Assembly: GCA_023256385.1 (NCBI GenBank)
Contig: JAGDXL010000017.1
Coordinates: 1-34,330, forward strand
Reading direction: 5' to 3'
DNA length: 34,330 nucleotides
Source: Nitrososphaerales archaeon
GTDB taxonomy: Archaea; Thermoproteota; Nitrososphaeria; Conexivisphaerales; Conexivisphaeraceae
Below are positions 7,328 through 15,354 of the stretch, piece after piece. Position numbers and translations under genes: made by a program. Numbering within the stretch: position 1 is the first letter of the stretch; the number at the start of each line of letters is the position of its first letter. The notes under the pieces were generated by a model. The model was not told where the DNA came from and did no database searches. It saw only the letters and a program-made list of their open reading frames with translations.

Positions 7328-8194
7328 CTAGAGCTCGTACAGGTCCAGCGGTATCTCCACTCTGGCCGGGAGCGTCGGCTCCATGTCAAGCGCGGGGACC
7401 GCTCCGCCGGCATGTCCGCTCAGGGCTGTGTATATCGGATCCTCCTGGCGCAGGTCGCGCCTCATCACGATGTAGTTGACCCCCTCGGTGCCGCCGGACA
7501 CAGCGTCTATGCCGACGCCCAGCGCGCTGGCCAGGGTGGTGGCCATCACGAGTTCGGAGACCGATGATGACGGAATCACGGCGACGGATGGTGTACCCTC
7601 CAAGGCACTCACCAGTGCCATATCCTTCGCGTCCTTGAAGCCTCCGACCATAAGTAGATAATTCCCGCCGTCCTCCAGGAGCTCTGAGAGCGGTGGGCGG
7701 TCGGATCTCCTCAGAAAGTCCGAGAGGGCAGCCGACATCCTCCCCATGATGGACTCCTCCAGATCGGTGCCGGACGCATCGTGCAATGATGTACCATCGC
7801 CCAACTCGACGTTGACCAGTATGCCGTCCACGTTGAGCCAGTTAGCCATGAGCCCTACGTTGAACCTGAAGAACTTCTCCAGGCGCTTCTCGTATGGCAG
7901 TGGAGGAATCATGAAGATTGCCGTGTGAGGGCGCGGATTCCACATCTCCATGAACAGGCGGGCCGTCTGGACGCTCCTGTCGGAATAGCCATCCACCAGC
8001 AGGAGGATCCCGCTGCGCCCCGATAGCTTGGAGATCGCCGCACCTATGGAGCCCAGGAGCTCGTCCGCCGGGGCGTTGGGCGCGACGTTCAGCCTGCTGG
8101 TGGCCAGCTCGAATCCAGCGGCGGAGATCCTCCTGACAACGCTCTCCAGCAAGGAGGAAGCACGTACTCCGACCGCGAGAGCGCCGTCCAGCAA
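7328..8194 (-). CDS. Unassigned protein, possible degenerate tubulin/FtsZ-like fold
   Basis: 288 residues from TTG at 8194; no ATG or GTG fits further upstream. I do not recognise it firmly. By eye its order of elements follows FtsZ: ALAVGVRASSLLESVVRRISAAGFEL (strand-helix start), GILLLVDGYSDRSVQTARLFMEM where FtsZ has its GGGTGTG loop, then LPYEKRLEKFFRFNVGLMANWLNVDGILVNVELGDG like the FtsZ strand, helix and IPND region, and SELLEDGGNYLLMVGGF like the FtsZ DLRTVLSGGG segment. The glycine-rich GTP loop is absent, so GTPase activity is unlikely. No signal peptide or membrane segment is seen. A TATA-like ATTTAATATG lies about 35 nt upstream. Fold assignment is inference. Confidence 0.55.
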   Translation of the reverse strand: MLDGALAVGVRASSLLESVVRRISAAGFELATSRLNVAPNAPADELLGSIGAAISKLSGRSGILLLVDGYSDRSVQTARLFMEMWNPRPHTAIFMIPPLPYEKRLEKFFRFNVGLMANWLNVDGILVNVELGDGTSLHDASGTDLEESIMGRMSAALSDFLRRSDRPPLSELLEDGGNYLLMVGGFKDAKDMALVSALEGTPSVAVIPSSSVSELVMATTLASALGVGIDAVSGGTEGVNYIVMRRDLRQEDPIYTALSGHAGGAVPALDMEPTLPARVEIPLDLYEL

Positions 8195-8396
8195 TTCCCT
8201 TCGCGCGTAGTAAGGGTGGACGGCATATTAAATGGTGAAGGTAAACGAGCGATGACGAGTTGAGATCCATCGTTGACAAATTGAACCACATGTCTTGAAA
8301 ATATTATAATAAGCAACGGGAGCAAGCGGACATAATATGTGTAAAGATCCGTTATCTTTCATTTTGATTGATAACTGGTCAGCACATCTGGATAAA

Positions 8397-8406
8397 CGTT
8401 AATATT
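8397..8406 (+). promoter_or_regulatory. TATA box of the methylthiotransferase gene
   Basis: CGTTAATATT centred 24-25 nt before ATG 8426. It supports the first of two close ATG codons. The rest of the 231-bp divergent spacer (8195-8425) shows no gene. Confidence 0.55.
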
Positions 8407-8425
8407 CCTATCGTCTTCCGACGAA

Positions 8426-9811
8426 ATGGGACAAATGCCGCGGTACTACATCGAGACCTACGGGTGCGCAGCCAACCAGGCGGATGGCGAGATAATGTCC
8501 AAGATCCTAGACGACTCAGGCTACGAGCGCTCGGCGGATCCGCGGAACTCGGACGTCGTAGTACTCAACACATGCGGCGTCAAATCGCCCACCGAGAACA
8601 GGGTTGTGAGCCGCCTGGTGGAGCTCGCTGGTCTAGGGAAGCCTGTTGTGGTAGCTGGGTGTTTGACCATCATAAATTGGAGGAGGCTGGAGGCCACGGC
8701 GGGTTTCGGAGCCGCGCTCACCCCCCGCAGCGTAAACAGAGTGCTGGAGGCCGTGGAGATTGCCAGGAAGAATCCCGGTGGAAGAATTCTATTAGATTCC
8801 CCCGAGCCGCCGGATAAACCATCGCTCACACGCGCGCGCCTCGGAAGCGTCATAGGAACAATAGAGGTGGAGGACGGATGCACGTTCTCCTGCAGTTTCT
8901 GCGCCACGAAGTTCTCCAGGGGTGTGACGTATAGTTACGATCCCCGGTCCATACTGGACGCAGCGCGCTCTATGGTGGACTCCGGGGTCGTGGAGCTGCG
9001 CCTGACAGGTCAGGACGTGGCGTCCTATCGTTCAAATGGTGTAGATCTCCCGGGCCTCGTGGAGCTCATCGCGTCCAGGATCGCGGGGGACTACCGCGTC
9101 AGGATAGGGATGATGACGCCGGTCCTGGCGAAGAGGATCCTCGATGGGTTGGTGAAGGTCTACGGCCTGAGACAGGTGTACAAGTTCGCGCATCTGCCCT
9201 TCCAGAGCGGGAGCGAGAGGATTCTGAGGCTTATGAGGCGCGGGCACGGGCCCGAGCTCATGGAGGAACTGGCCTCGTACCTGCGGTCAAATATCCCGAT
9301 GATGACGCTGGAGACCGATATAATAGTGGGACACCCAGGAGAGGACGATGAGGACTTCGAGCGCACCTTGGAGCTCATGCGCTCCATGCGCCCGGACGTC
9401 GTGAACATATCGAAGTATGGCAACAGGCCCGGGACCGAGGCGAGCAGGATGAAGCAGGTCCCGAGTGAGGTCGTCTCCGATAGAAGCAGGATTGCATACC
9501 GCGAGGCCATGCGCATAATGGATGAGCGCAATTCGACGTGGATGGGATGGAAGGGGAGAGCGCTCGTGACGGAGCTTGGGACGAGGCCGGGAACCTTGAT
9601 AGCCAGGAACGACTGGTATAAGCCCATAGTCGTGGAGGGAAGTGCCGATCTCCTTGGGAAGTGGCTGGAGGTCCGGGTGATCGGGCACACGCCGGTGCAC
9701 TTAAACGGTGAGGTGACGTCCGAGTACGCACTTGAGAGCGAAGGGTGGAGCCGGAAGGACGGCGTTCCTGGCCAAGTTCGTGCTGCCGGAGGCACGCGGC
9801 AGTTGGATTAA
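8426..9811 (+). CDS. tRNA (t6A37) methylthiotransferase, archaeal CDKAL1/MtaB type
   Basis: 461-residue radical-SAM enzyme that adds a methylthio group to t6A37 of tRNA to give ms2t6A. The UPF0004 domain carries three cluster cysteines: C14 (YGCAANQAD), C50 (LNTCGVKSPTENR) and C79 (VAGCL). The radical-SAM triad is C152-x3-C156-x2-C159 in EDGCTFSCSFCATKFSRG. A TRAM-like C-terminal region follows residue 370 or so. YGCAANQ and NTCGVKSPTENR place it with the archaeal/eukaryotic group. Its last 80 bp overlap the start of the downstream deaminase gene, so its C-terminal 25 or so residues are probably a late extension. Confidence 0.9.
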   Translation: MGQMPRYYIETYGCAANQADGEIMSKILDDSGYERSADPRNSDVVVLNTCGVKSPTENRVVSRLVELAGLGKPVVVAGCLTIINWRRLEATAGFGAALTPRSVNRVLEAVEIARKNPGGRILLDSPEPPDKPSLTRARLGSVIGTIEVEDGCTFSCSFCATKFSRGVTYSYDPRSILDAARSMVDSGVVELRLTGQDVASYRSNGVDLPGLVELIASRIAGDYRVRIGMMTPVLAKRILDGLVKVYGLRQVYKFAHLPFQSGSERILRLMRRGHGPELMEELASYLRSNIPMMTLETDIIVGHPGEDDEDFERTLELMRSMRPDVVNISKYGNRPGTEASRMKQVPSEVVSDRSRIAYREAMRIMDERNSTWMGWKGRALVTELGTRPGTLIARNDWYKPIVVEGSADLLGKWLEVRVIGHTPVHLNGEVTSEYALESEGWSRKDGVPGQVRAAGGTRQLD

Positions 9812-11066
9812 GGATGCCGCGCTGCTCGTCGAGGATGGTATTATCATGCATGTGGGTCCCAGGGAGGGACTCGATATGCAGGGATTTGAGAAAGTGGATC
9901 TAGGTAACGTCGCGGTCATTCCGGGATTCGTGAACGCGCACGCACATGTGGCGATGTCCCTCCTGAGGGGATATGGTGATGGTCTCCCGCTCCACGCGTG
10001 GCTCGAGCGCATCTGGAGGATCGAGGCCAGGATGGATCAAGAGGTTATCTACCATGGAAGCCTGCTGGGGGTGGCGGAGCAGGTCAGATCCGGCATAACG
10101 TCGTTCGTGGACTTCTATAATGTTGAGCCCATGTTGAGGGCGCTGCGCTATCTGGATCTTCACGTCAGGGCGGTCCTGACGCTAGCCTTCATGGATAGGG
10201 TCGAGTACATGGTGGAGGAGAGTTGGAGGCGTCTCAGGAGCATCGGGGAATATGCGTCCATGGTAAGGGAATGGGATGGCGGGAGGCTGGATCTGGCGCT
10301 CGGGCCACATGCCCCCTACAGCTGCAGCCCGGAGATGCTCAGGGATCTGGCGGAGGCGTCGGCCAAGCTGAAGTTGCGCGTGCACACGCACCTCTCGGAG
10401 ACCGAGGAGGACGTCGCCAAGGTGAGGGAGGAATCCGGCATGACCCCGGCGGCTTATCTGGAGACCCTCGGCCTGTTGAACGAGCGCCTGATAGCGGCAC
10501 ATGGTGTGCACTTGACCGATGATGAAATATCGCTGATGGGTAAGAGGGGGGCCAGCGTCGTCCACTGCCCTCGGTCCAATTCCCGCCTGGGGACCGGGGT
10601 CGCTAGGATCAGGGAGATGATGGACGCTGGAGTGAACGTGGCGCTGGGAACTGACGGGCCGGCCAGCAGCGATTCGCTCGATGCATTTGAGGAGATGAGG
10701 CTCATGGTGTACCTTCAGAGGGCGCGTCTGGGGAGCCCCTCCGCCATAGGAGCCAGTGACGCGTTACACGCGATGACGCTGGGATCTGCGAGGGCCGCGG
10801 GACTGGACGACGTGGGCGCCCTGAGGCCGGGTCTCCGGGCCGACTTCGTCGCTCTGGATCTGGGATCCATCCACATGAGGCCGGCGTGGGATCTGACCAC
10901 TAATGTGGTGATGTCAGCGGGGCGGGCCGACGTCAGATATGTGTACATAGAGGGAAAGCCGGCGGTGGAGGAAGGACGTATGTTGCTGCGCGGGGTGGAG
11001 GAGGCGATTGCCAGCGCCGACGAGTTTCGCGATCTCTTCCGGGACGCCGAAAATGCCGTTCGTTGA
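9732..11066 (+). CDS. mtaD: 5'-methylthioadenosine / S-adenosylhomocysteine deaminase (amidohydrolase)
   Basis: 444 residues of the metal-dependent amidohydrolase family. Metal and active-site motifs: PGFVNAHAHVAMSLLRG (H70, H72), THLSETEEDV, AAHGVHLTDDEI, HCPRSNSRLGTGVA and LGTDGPASSDSLD. This set is typical of the ATZ/TRZ/MtaD branch that deaminates SAH, MTA or adenosine. The TTG start at 9732 is chosen because the first beta-strand (TAFLAKFVLP) would be lost with the later GTG at 9780. It overlaps the previous gene by 80 bp and meets ahcY tail to tail 17 bp downstream. Deaminated SAH (S-inosylhomocysteine) is a substrate of some archaeal SAH hydrolases, so the neighbourhood supports a role in clearing SAH. 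Confidence 0.85.
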   Translation: MRAKGGAGRTAFLAKFVLPEARGSWIKDAALLVEDGIIMHVGPREGLDMQGFEKVDLGNVAVIPGFVNAHAHVAMSLLRGYGDGLPLHAWLERIWRIEARMDQEVIYHGSLLGVAEQVRSGITSFVDFYNVEPMLRALRYLDLHVRAVLTLAFMDRVEYMVEESWRRLRSIGEYASMVREWDGGRLDLALGPHAPYSCSPEMLRDLAEASAKLKLRVHTHLSETEEDVAKVREESGMTPAAYLETLGLLNERLIAAHGVHLTDDEISLMGKRGASVVHCPRSNSRLGTGVARIREMMDAGVNVALGTDGPASSDSLDAFEEMRLMVYLQRARLGSPSAIGASDALHAMTLGSARAAGLDDVGALRPGLRADFVALDLGSIHMRPAWDLTTNVVMSAGRADVRYVYIEGKPAVEEGRMLLRGVEEAIASADEFRDLFRDAENAVR

Positions 11067-11083
11067 GGAGTGCTCGGTGGCCC

Positions 11084-12319
11084 TCAGCGCCACGACTCCA
11101 AATAGCGCTTCTGCTCCTCCGTGAGCGAATCCAAGCCGACGCCCTCTATCCTGAGCTTCCTCCTAGCTATCTCCTCGTCAAGCTCGTCCGGGAGCGTGTA
11201 CACGCGTCTCTCGAGCCTGCCCCTGTTCCTCACTAGGTAGAGGACCGAGAGCAACTGCGTGGCGAAGCTCAGGTCCATGACCTCTATAGGGTGGCCGTCA
11301 GCCGCCACCAGATTGACGAGTCTACCCTCGCCGAGCAGGTAGAGGCGGCGCCCGTCGGGCATCACGAACTCCCTCACGTTGGGCCTCACCTCGTCCTCGG
11401 AGGTCGCCATAGATCTCAGGGCCTTCACGTCGACCTCCACGTCGAAGTGACCGGCATTCGCGAGTAAAGCCCCATCCTTCATGACCCTGAAGTGTTGATC
11501 TGTCAGGACCTTTATGTTACCAGTACAAGTGACAAATATGTCGCCCACCTTGGCGGCGTCCATGGATCCCATGACGTCGTAGCCATCCATGTAGGCCTCT
11601 AGCGCCTTGAATGGATCGATCTCAACCACTATGACGCGGGCGCCCAGCCCACGGAACCTCTCGGCCACGCCCTTTCCCACCCAACCGTACCCCAGGACCA
11701 CGACGCGCTTTCCGCCTATCTGCACGTTGGTGGACCTCAGCACGCCATCCACGACGCTCTGGCCGCTTCCGAAACGATTGTCATACAAATGCTTACTCTT
11801 GGCGTCATTGACGGCTATCACAGGAAACCCCAGGGCGCCGTCCCTCTCCATGGCACGAAAGCGGAGCACCCCAGTCGTGGTCTCCTCGGTAGCACCGAAC
11901 ACGCGGCCGGCTATGCCCGTCGAGTGCGCCATGACCGAGAGATCCGCGCCGTCGTCCACTATGACCTGAGGCCCATCGGCCAGTACACGCCGATGGTTCT
12001 CCTCATATTCCGAATCGGTCTCGCCCCTCCAGGCATAGACGCGGTATATCATCTGGGATAGCGCGGCCGCCACGTCGTCCTGCGCGCTCAGCGGATTGGA
12101 CGATGTTATCGATACGCGAGCGCCCAGCCTCTCCAGGCTGATGGCCAAGGCCGCAGTCTTGGCCTCCAGGTGAAGACTGATACCTACTGATATCCCGGCT
12201 AAGGGCTTCTCAGATTCCATCTCGGACACGAGCGATGAGAGAACGCGCATGCGGTTCATTGCCCACTCGATCTTCCTGCGCCCGGCGGGCGCCAGCCCGA
12301 CATCCCTGACTATGCTCAC
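11084..12319 (-). CDS. ahcY: S-adenosylhomocysteine (or S-inosylhomocysteine) hydrolase
   Basis: 411 residues from GTG 12319. Motifs: SVGISLHLEAKTAALA, DDGADLS, EETTTGVLRF, the NAD-domain loop VVVLGYGWVGKG, and the tail MDLSFATQLLSVLYLV. NAD-dependent cleavage yields homocysteine and a nucleoside, relieving product inhibition of methyltransferases. The frame reaches 12382, but GTG 12319 lies 26 nt after a TATA box (TTATAACC) and gives the N-terminus SIVRDVGLAPAGRRKIEWA expected for the family. The C-terminus is the short archaeal/Thermotoga type. It is convergent with the deaminase gene. Confidence 0.93.
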   Translation of the reverse strand: MSIVRDVGLAPAGRRKIEWAMNRMRVLSSLVSEMESEKPLAGISVGISLHLEAKTAALAISLERLGARVSITSSNPLSAQDDVAAALSQMIYRVYAWRGETDSEYEENHRRVLADGPQVIVDDGADLSVMAHSTGIAGRVFGATEETTTGVLRFRAMERDGALGFPVIAVNDAKSKHLYDNRFGSGQSVVDGVLRSTNVQIGGKRVVVLGYGWVGKGVAERFRGLGARVIVVEIDPFKALEAYMDGYDVMGSMDAAKVGDIFVTCTGNIKVLTDQHFRVMKDGALLANAGHFDVEVDVKALRSMATSEDEVRPNVREFVMPDGRRLYLLGEGRLVNLVAADGHPIEVMDLSFATQLLSVLYLVRNRGRLERRVYTLPDELDEEIARRKLRIEGVGLDSLTEEQKRYLESWR

Positions 12320-12339
12320 GGCAGACCGTTTAAAGCGAT

Positions 12340-12367
12340 GGTTATAACTCCTTTTCCAACCTTTGAT
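12340..12367 (-). promoter_or_regulatory. ahcY core promoter, sharing a 28-bp sequence with the end of the TnpB element
   Basis: On the minus strand this holds a BRE-like purine stretch (GGAAAAGGA) followed by GTTATAACC, with the TATA centre 26 nt from GTG 12319. The 28 bases match 28406-28433 at 25 of 28 positions; all three differences are T/C transitions. Confidence 0.6.
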
Positions 12368-12415
12368 CGATAGATCGAACAAATTTCACAGATGGGTCGG
12401 AATTAATCCAAAGGA

Positions 12416-12423
12416 CTATAAAG
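12416..12423 (+). promoter_or_regulatory. TATA box of the geranylgeranyl-reductase-like gene
   Basis: CTATAAAG, preceded by an AAAGGA BRE-like stretch, centred 27 nt before GTG 12447. It supports that start over the open frame that reaches 12363. Confidence 0.6.
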
Positions 12424-12446
12424 ATTGGCGGAGCATTGGAGGGGGC

Positions 12447-13502
12447 GTGGCGGATGTCTTCATAGCGGGGACCGGGGTCGCGGGCTCCTATCTAGGGGCC
12501 AGATTGACGCTCTCAGGTGTAGATGTGGAGGGTGTGGATTCGCAGGACGTAACAAAGTACCATTCCGCATGCGCTTGGGCAACTAGCATCGAGGGGATGC
12601 GGGAACGTCTCCGCGCGCTGGACGTAGATATAGATGAATATGTGATGAGGGAGGCCAATGGCGTGTACGTGGATTTAGGAGGCACCCTGCACTACGTGCC
12701 AACACGCCACCTCGCTACATTCGATAAGCCGGCACTTATCAGGAAGCTCATCGGAAAGTTCCGGGTCAAGTATCCGGTGCGAATCAGGGGGATGCCCGAT
12801 GCATCGTCGCGGTTAGTGATAGATGCTACCGGCGTTCACAGGGTTGTCCTAGGACCTGCAGATCCCGGAACGGATTTCATGTTACCCGCCTACCAGCTGC
12901 GGGTGCGTTATCGGAACCCTCCTATGGAGGACTTCTACGTCAAGCCGTTCCCAAGGTACTCTGGATATCTCTGGTACTTCCCGCTAGGTGGTGGCGAGTT
13001 CTTCGTGGGAGCCGGGGATCTACATCATATGCACCTCGAATATCTCTCTGAGTTCTTGGAGAGGTATGCGCCGGACGATGTGCTATACAGGGAGGGCAGA
13101 CCGATCAGGATTTCTCCTCCGGGTATACTGAGACCGCTGGCTAGGCGGCCGCGGACAGTGGCGGTAGGTGAGGCGGCCGGCGTGGTGCTCCCGATACTTG
13201 GTGAGGGGATTCTTCCGAGCATGGAATCGGCCGAGATCCTCGCTAGGCGCATTCTGCAGGACGGGCCGGAAGCGCTCGATGTACGGCGCTATGAGGAAGA
13301 GCTGAAGAGGAAATTCTCAGCGTTCACCGCGGCGTATAGATTTGTGCGGAGAAAACAGTCCGGCACTTGCCGCGCGACAGATTTATCATGCATTGCGGAC
13401 GCATTAAGATTGGCGCTGTTCTTCGCGTCCAGCGGAGGCAGGAAGCTAACCGGGCTTGCCCCAAAGCTGGAGCACGTACGTCTGGCAGTGAGCCCGTTCT
13501 GA
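12447..13502 (+). CDS. FAD-dependent oxidoreductase, geranylgeranyl reductase family
   Basis: 351 residues from GTG 12447. The N-terminal Rossmann FAD site is VFIAGTGVAGSYLGARL (about 4-20). PRYSGYLWYFPLGGGEFFVGAGD and the second FAD motif TVAVGEAAGVVLPILGEGILPSMESAEILA follow. This is the digeranylgeranylglycerophospholipid reductase/para-hydroxybenzoate hydroxylase-like fold. In archaea such enzymes saturate isoprenoid chains of membrane lipids, but the family also contains other oxidoreductases, so the substrate is inferred. A GGAGGG stretch just before the start could act as a ribosome site, although the TATA spacing suggests a nearly leaderless mRNA. Confidence 0.75.
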   Translation: MADVFIAGTGVAGSYLGARLTLSGVDVEGVDSQDVTKYHSACAWATSIEGMRERLRALDVDIDEYVMREANGVYVDLGGTLHYVPTRHLATFDKPALIRKLIGKFRVKYPVRIRGMPDASSRLVIDATGVHRVVLGPADPGTDFMLPAYQLRVRYRNPPMEDFYVKPFPRYSGYLWYFPLGGGEFFVGAGDLHHMHLEYLSEFLERYAPDDVLYREGRPIRISPPGILRPLARRPRTVAVGEAAGVVLPILGEGILPSMESAEILARRILQDGPEALDVRRYEEELKRKFSAFTAAYRFVRRKQSGTCRATDLSCIADALRLALFFASSGGRKLTGLAPKLEHVRLAVSPF

Positions 13503-13638
13503 ACTGCGGGTTGTAATTCTGCACCAATCACCGCCTATACCATGTAGATCTCTGTAGAGAACTCCGAGAATTTTGCAACAAGAGAGGCCACGTGCCTGGC
13601 CTTTAATGCGGAATTTTCTCCCTCTTTGAACCTCCACT

Positions 13639-13648
13639 CTTATAAATC
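13639..13648 (+). promoter_or_regulatory. TATA box of the small membrane protein gene
   Basis: CTTATAAATC centred 25 nt before GTG 13668. It lies inside the longer open frame that begins at 13626, so it argues against that upstream start. Confidence 0.6.
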
Positions 13649-13667
13649 AGATAATGCCATCGATGAT

Positions 13668-13901
13668 GTGTCGAAACCCAGGAGCCGGCTAGCACGACAT
13701 CTGTACGCACTGGCGCTGGCAGCGCTCATAGGAGGGGTAAGCCTAGGGGTTTTCATGGCCATCTATGATTATCTATCGAGAGCTACCGGTTATGTCTACG
13801 CCGATCTCGTTGCGCTGGGTGCTTCTATAGTGGTGCTCTTCGCTATGATGCTGTTCGCGTATGAGATTACCAAGAAGTTGGTGAAAAGAGATCTATTGTG
13901 A
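13668..13901 (+). CDS. Small two-helix membrane protein, unknown function
   Basis: 77 residues from GTG 13668. A basic N-terminus (SKPRSRLARH) precedes a first membrane segment around 13-32 (LALAALIGGVSLGVFMAIY) and a second around 46-65 (LVALGASIVVLFAMMLFAYE), then a basic tail (KKLVKRD). By the positive-inside rule both ends face the cytoplasm. I recognise no family. It converges on atpK, with 31 bp between the ends. A link to the ATPase is possible only from position. Confidence 0.6.
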   Translation: MSKPRSRLARHLYALALAALIGGVSLGVFMAIYDYLSRATGYVYADLVALGASIVVLFAMMLFAYEITKKLVKRDLL

Positions 13902-13932
13902 TATAGTAACGATGTTGCGGACCCCTCGAAGA

Positions 13933-14202
13933 TCAGCTAGGGAGACGGCCGAGGAGCAGGATGGCTATTGCGATTCCGTATATAGCGATCGTCTCACCGA
14001 ACGCCAGTATCACTATGCTCCAAGTCCTGAGCTCAGGCTTCTCAGCCGTGACGGCGAGACCTGAGGATCCTATTCTGGCCATGGCAATACCGGCACCCAC
14101 GGCAGCCAGCCCGAACGCTATCCCGGCCGCCAAGAGCCCCATTCCATAGCTGCTCGAGAGGGTGGCCGATTGCAACATCATGAGGATCGTATCCACCAAC
14201 AT
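13933..14202 (-). CDS. atpK: A-type ATP synthase subunit K (rotor proteolipid, c subunit)
   Basis: 89 residues. A short leader precedes two membrane helices: GMGLLAAGIAFGLAAVGAGIAMA (about 20-42) and WSIVILAFGETIAIYGIAIAILLL (61-84). The ion-binding carboxylate is E70 in FGETIAIYG. A polar GSSGLAVTAEKPEL loop contacts the central stalk. It forms the membrane ring of the A-ATPase. It stands alone, about 1.9 kb from the atpF-D operon, with its own TATA-like CTTTAAAG at 14229-14236, some 31 nt before the ATG. Confidence 0.93.
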   Translation of the reverse strand: MLVDTILMMLQSATLSSSYGMGLLAAGIAFGLAAVGAGIAMARIGSSGLAVTAEKPELRTWSIVILAFGETIAIYGIAIAILLLGRLPS

Positions 14203-14401
14203 ACGCTCTTGGGGCGCCCATATCCTCTCTTTAAAGATTGCTATATAGCAAGTTTTGAGAGATGATTGTCGAATGTGGCATCATACAATCTGAGAAATAT
14301 CGGGACGATTGCGCATGAATCTCGGCAGTTCTCGTGAAGATTCATGTTTCCGTCCTATGGCACGTCTTACTGCCTCAGCGAAAGGCGTGAACACGAGCCC
14401 T

Positions 14402-15205
14402 TCACGCGGGTGGGCTTTGCCCGCCTTGGACTCTCCTCCTGGCCTCGAATGCACATTTGTCGGAGCCATCGTTCACGCACTCGACCTCCTCCACGTCCCA
14501 GTCCCCTCCCTCGGCACCGGTGAGTATGCCCGCGATCATTCCCCTCATCCAGTGGGACGTCCTGCCGCTCCTGTGTCCCTTGAGGAGGTCGCACTCCACG
14601 AGGTCGTGCACATCTATCCTGTAGCGCGAGCCATCTGGGCTCCTGAGGACCTCGAGCGATGAGGCGTATCCATGGGACCGCAGTATTGAGAAGTTGACGC
14701 TCGGCGCGGCGCCGGGACCCAGGAGCTCCACATGCTCGCGGGCGGCCTCCCTCCCGGAGTAGTATCCTATGTAGTAGAGGAGCGCCTTTCCCACGTCCTC
14801 GCCCAAGAACTCCCTGGCTCCAAGAAGCATTCCGAGGAGCGCGCGGCCGGTCATGAGCAGGGACCTGGTTCCGGCGGCCTCCACGATCAGCCCTTGATGC
14901 GCAGCGAACCCCCGCGGGGATCCCTCGACCATCGCGATAGACCTCACGCCGTCCAGGGATCTCAGCTTCCCCTCCAACTTCGAGGGATCGGCCTCGCCGA
15001 GATCTAGTATCGACATACAGCCCACCAGCCCGTTGCGTTGAAAGCAGAGCGACTCCATCATCCTGGCGCCCGCTGCATCTACGGAGTCGTGCACGAGCTC
15101 CACCGCGCGGTAAGAGCTGGCCTCAAGCCTGAGGGCCGCAAGCCTGTGTCCGGGATAGACCCAAGAGAGCGGAAGCCTCACCACGTCGCGCCGTTCCTCA
15201 GCCAT
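14402..15205 (-). CDS. V4R-domain protein with N-terminal ACT-like region, probable ligand-sensing regulator
   Basis: 267 residues from ATG 15205, placed 28 nt after a TATA-like CTTAATG; the frame reaches 15247. Residues about 50-95 (GLVGCMSILDLGEADP, then RSIAMVEGS) look like an ACT-type alpha/beta segment. The C-terminal part is a V4R (vinyl-4-reductase) domain: ALLYYIGYYSGREAAREH, EVLRSPDGSRYRIDVHDLVECDL, and the closing C-x-N-x-G-x3-C-x-F signature in VECVNDGSDKCAFEA. V4R domains bind small hydrophobic ligands or metals and occur in archaeal regulators. No DNA-binding domain is obvious. It is transcribed away from the ferritin-like gene across a 149-bp AT-rich spacer. Confidence 0.72.
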   Translation of the reverse strand: MAEERRDVVRLPLSWVYPGHRLAALRLEASSYRAVELVHDSVDAAGARMMESLCFQRNGLVGCMSILDLGEADPSKLEGKLRSLDGVRSIAMVEGSPRGFAAHQGLIVEAAGTRSLLMTGRALLGMLLGAREFLGEDVGKALLYYIGYYSGREAAREHVELLGPGAAPSVNFSILRSHGYASSLEVLRSPDGSRYRIDVHDLVECDLLKGHRSGRTSHWMRGMIAGILTGAEGGDWDVEEVECVNDGSDKCAFEARRRVQGGQSPPA

Positions 15206-15228
15206 GGAGCATAGCAGACGAGGTTGGA

Positions 15229-15333
15229 CATTAAGTTTACCACTCAAACCACATGTCCTGAGACAATAATAAATATCATTATATATAATATTTACTATAT
15301 AATCAGTTCGACCTGACGTACAAACCTATTAAC
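15229..15333. promoter_or_regulatory. Divergent AT-rich control region between the V4R gene and the ferritin-like gene
   Basis: Two TATA-like boxes point outwards: CTTAATG on the minus strand (15229-15238, 28 nt from ATG 15205) and CTATTAAC on the plus strand (15326-15333, 26 nt from ATG 15355). Between them 15264-15306 is almost pure A/T and contains a perfect 12-bp palindrome, ATTATATATAAT, at 15278-15289. It is a plausible operator; this is inference. Confidence 0.45.
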
Positions 15334-15354
15334 AGCAAAATCCAAATAATAACT

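Noticed and set aside
13626-13667. Upstream TTG start for the small membrane protein
   Set aside because: The TATA box lies inside this extension and the added residues are polar and unlike the rest.
8284-15261. A 15-base motif AACCACATGTCYTGA present in two divergent spacers (8284-8298 and 15247-15261)
   Set aside because: 14 of 15 matches are expected many times by chance in a window this size, and no third copy was found in a promoter.
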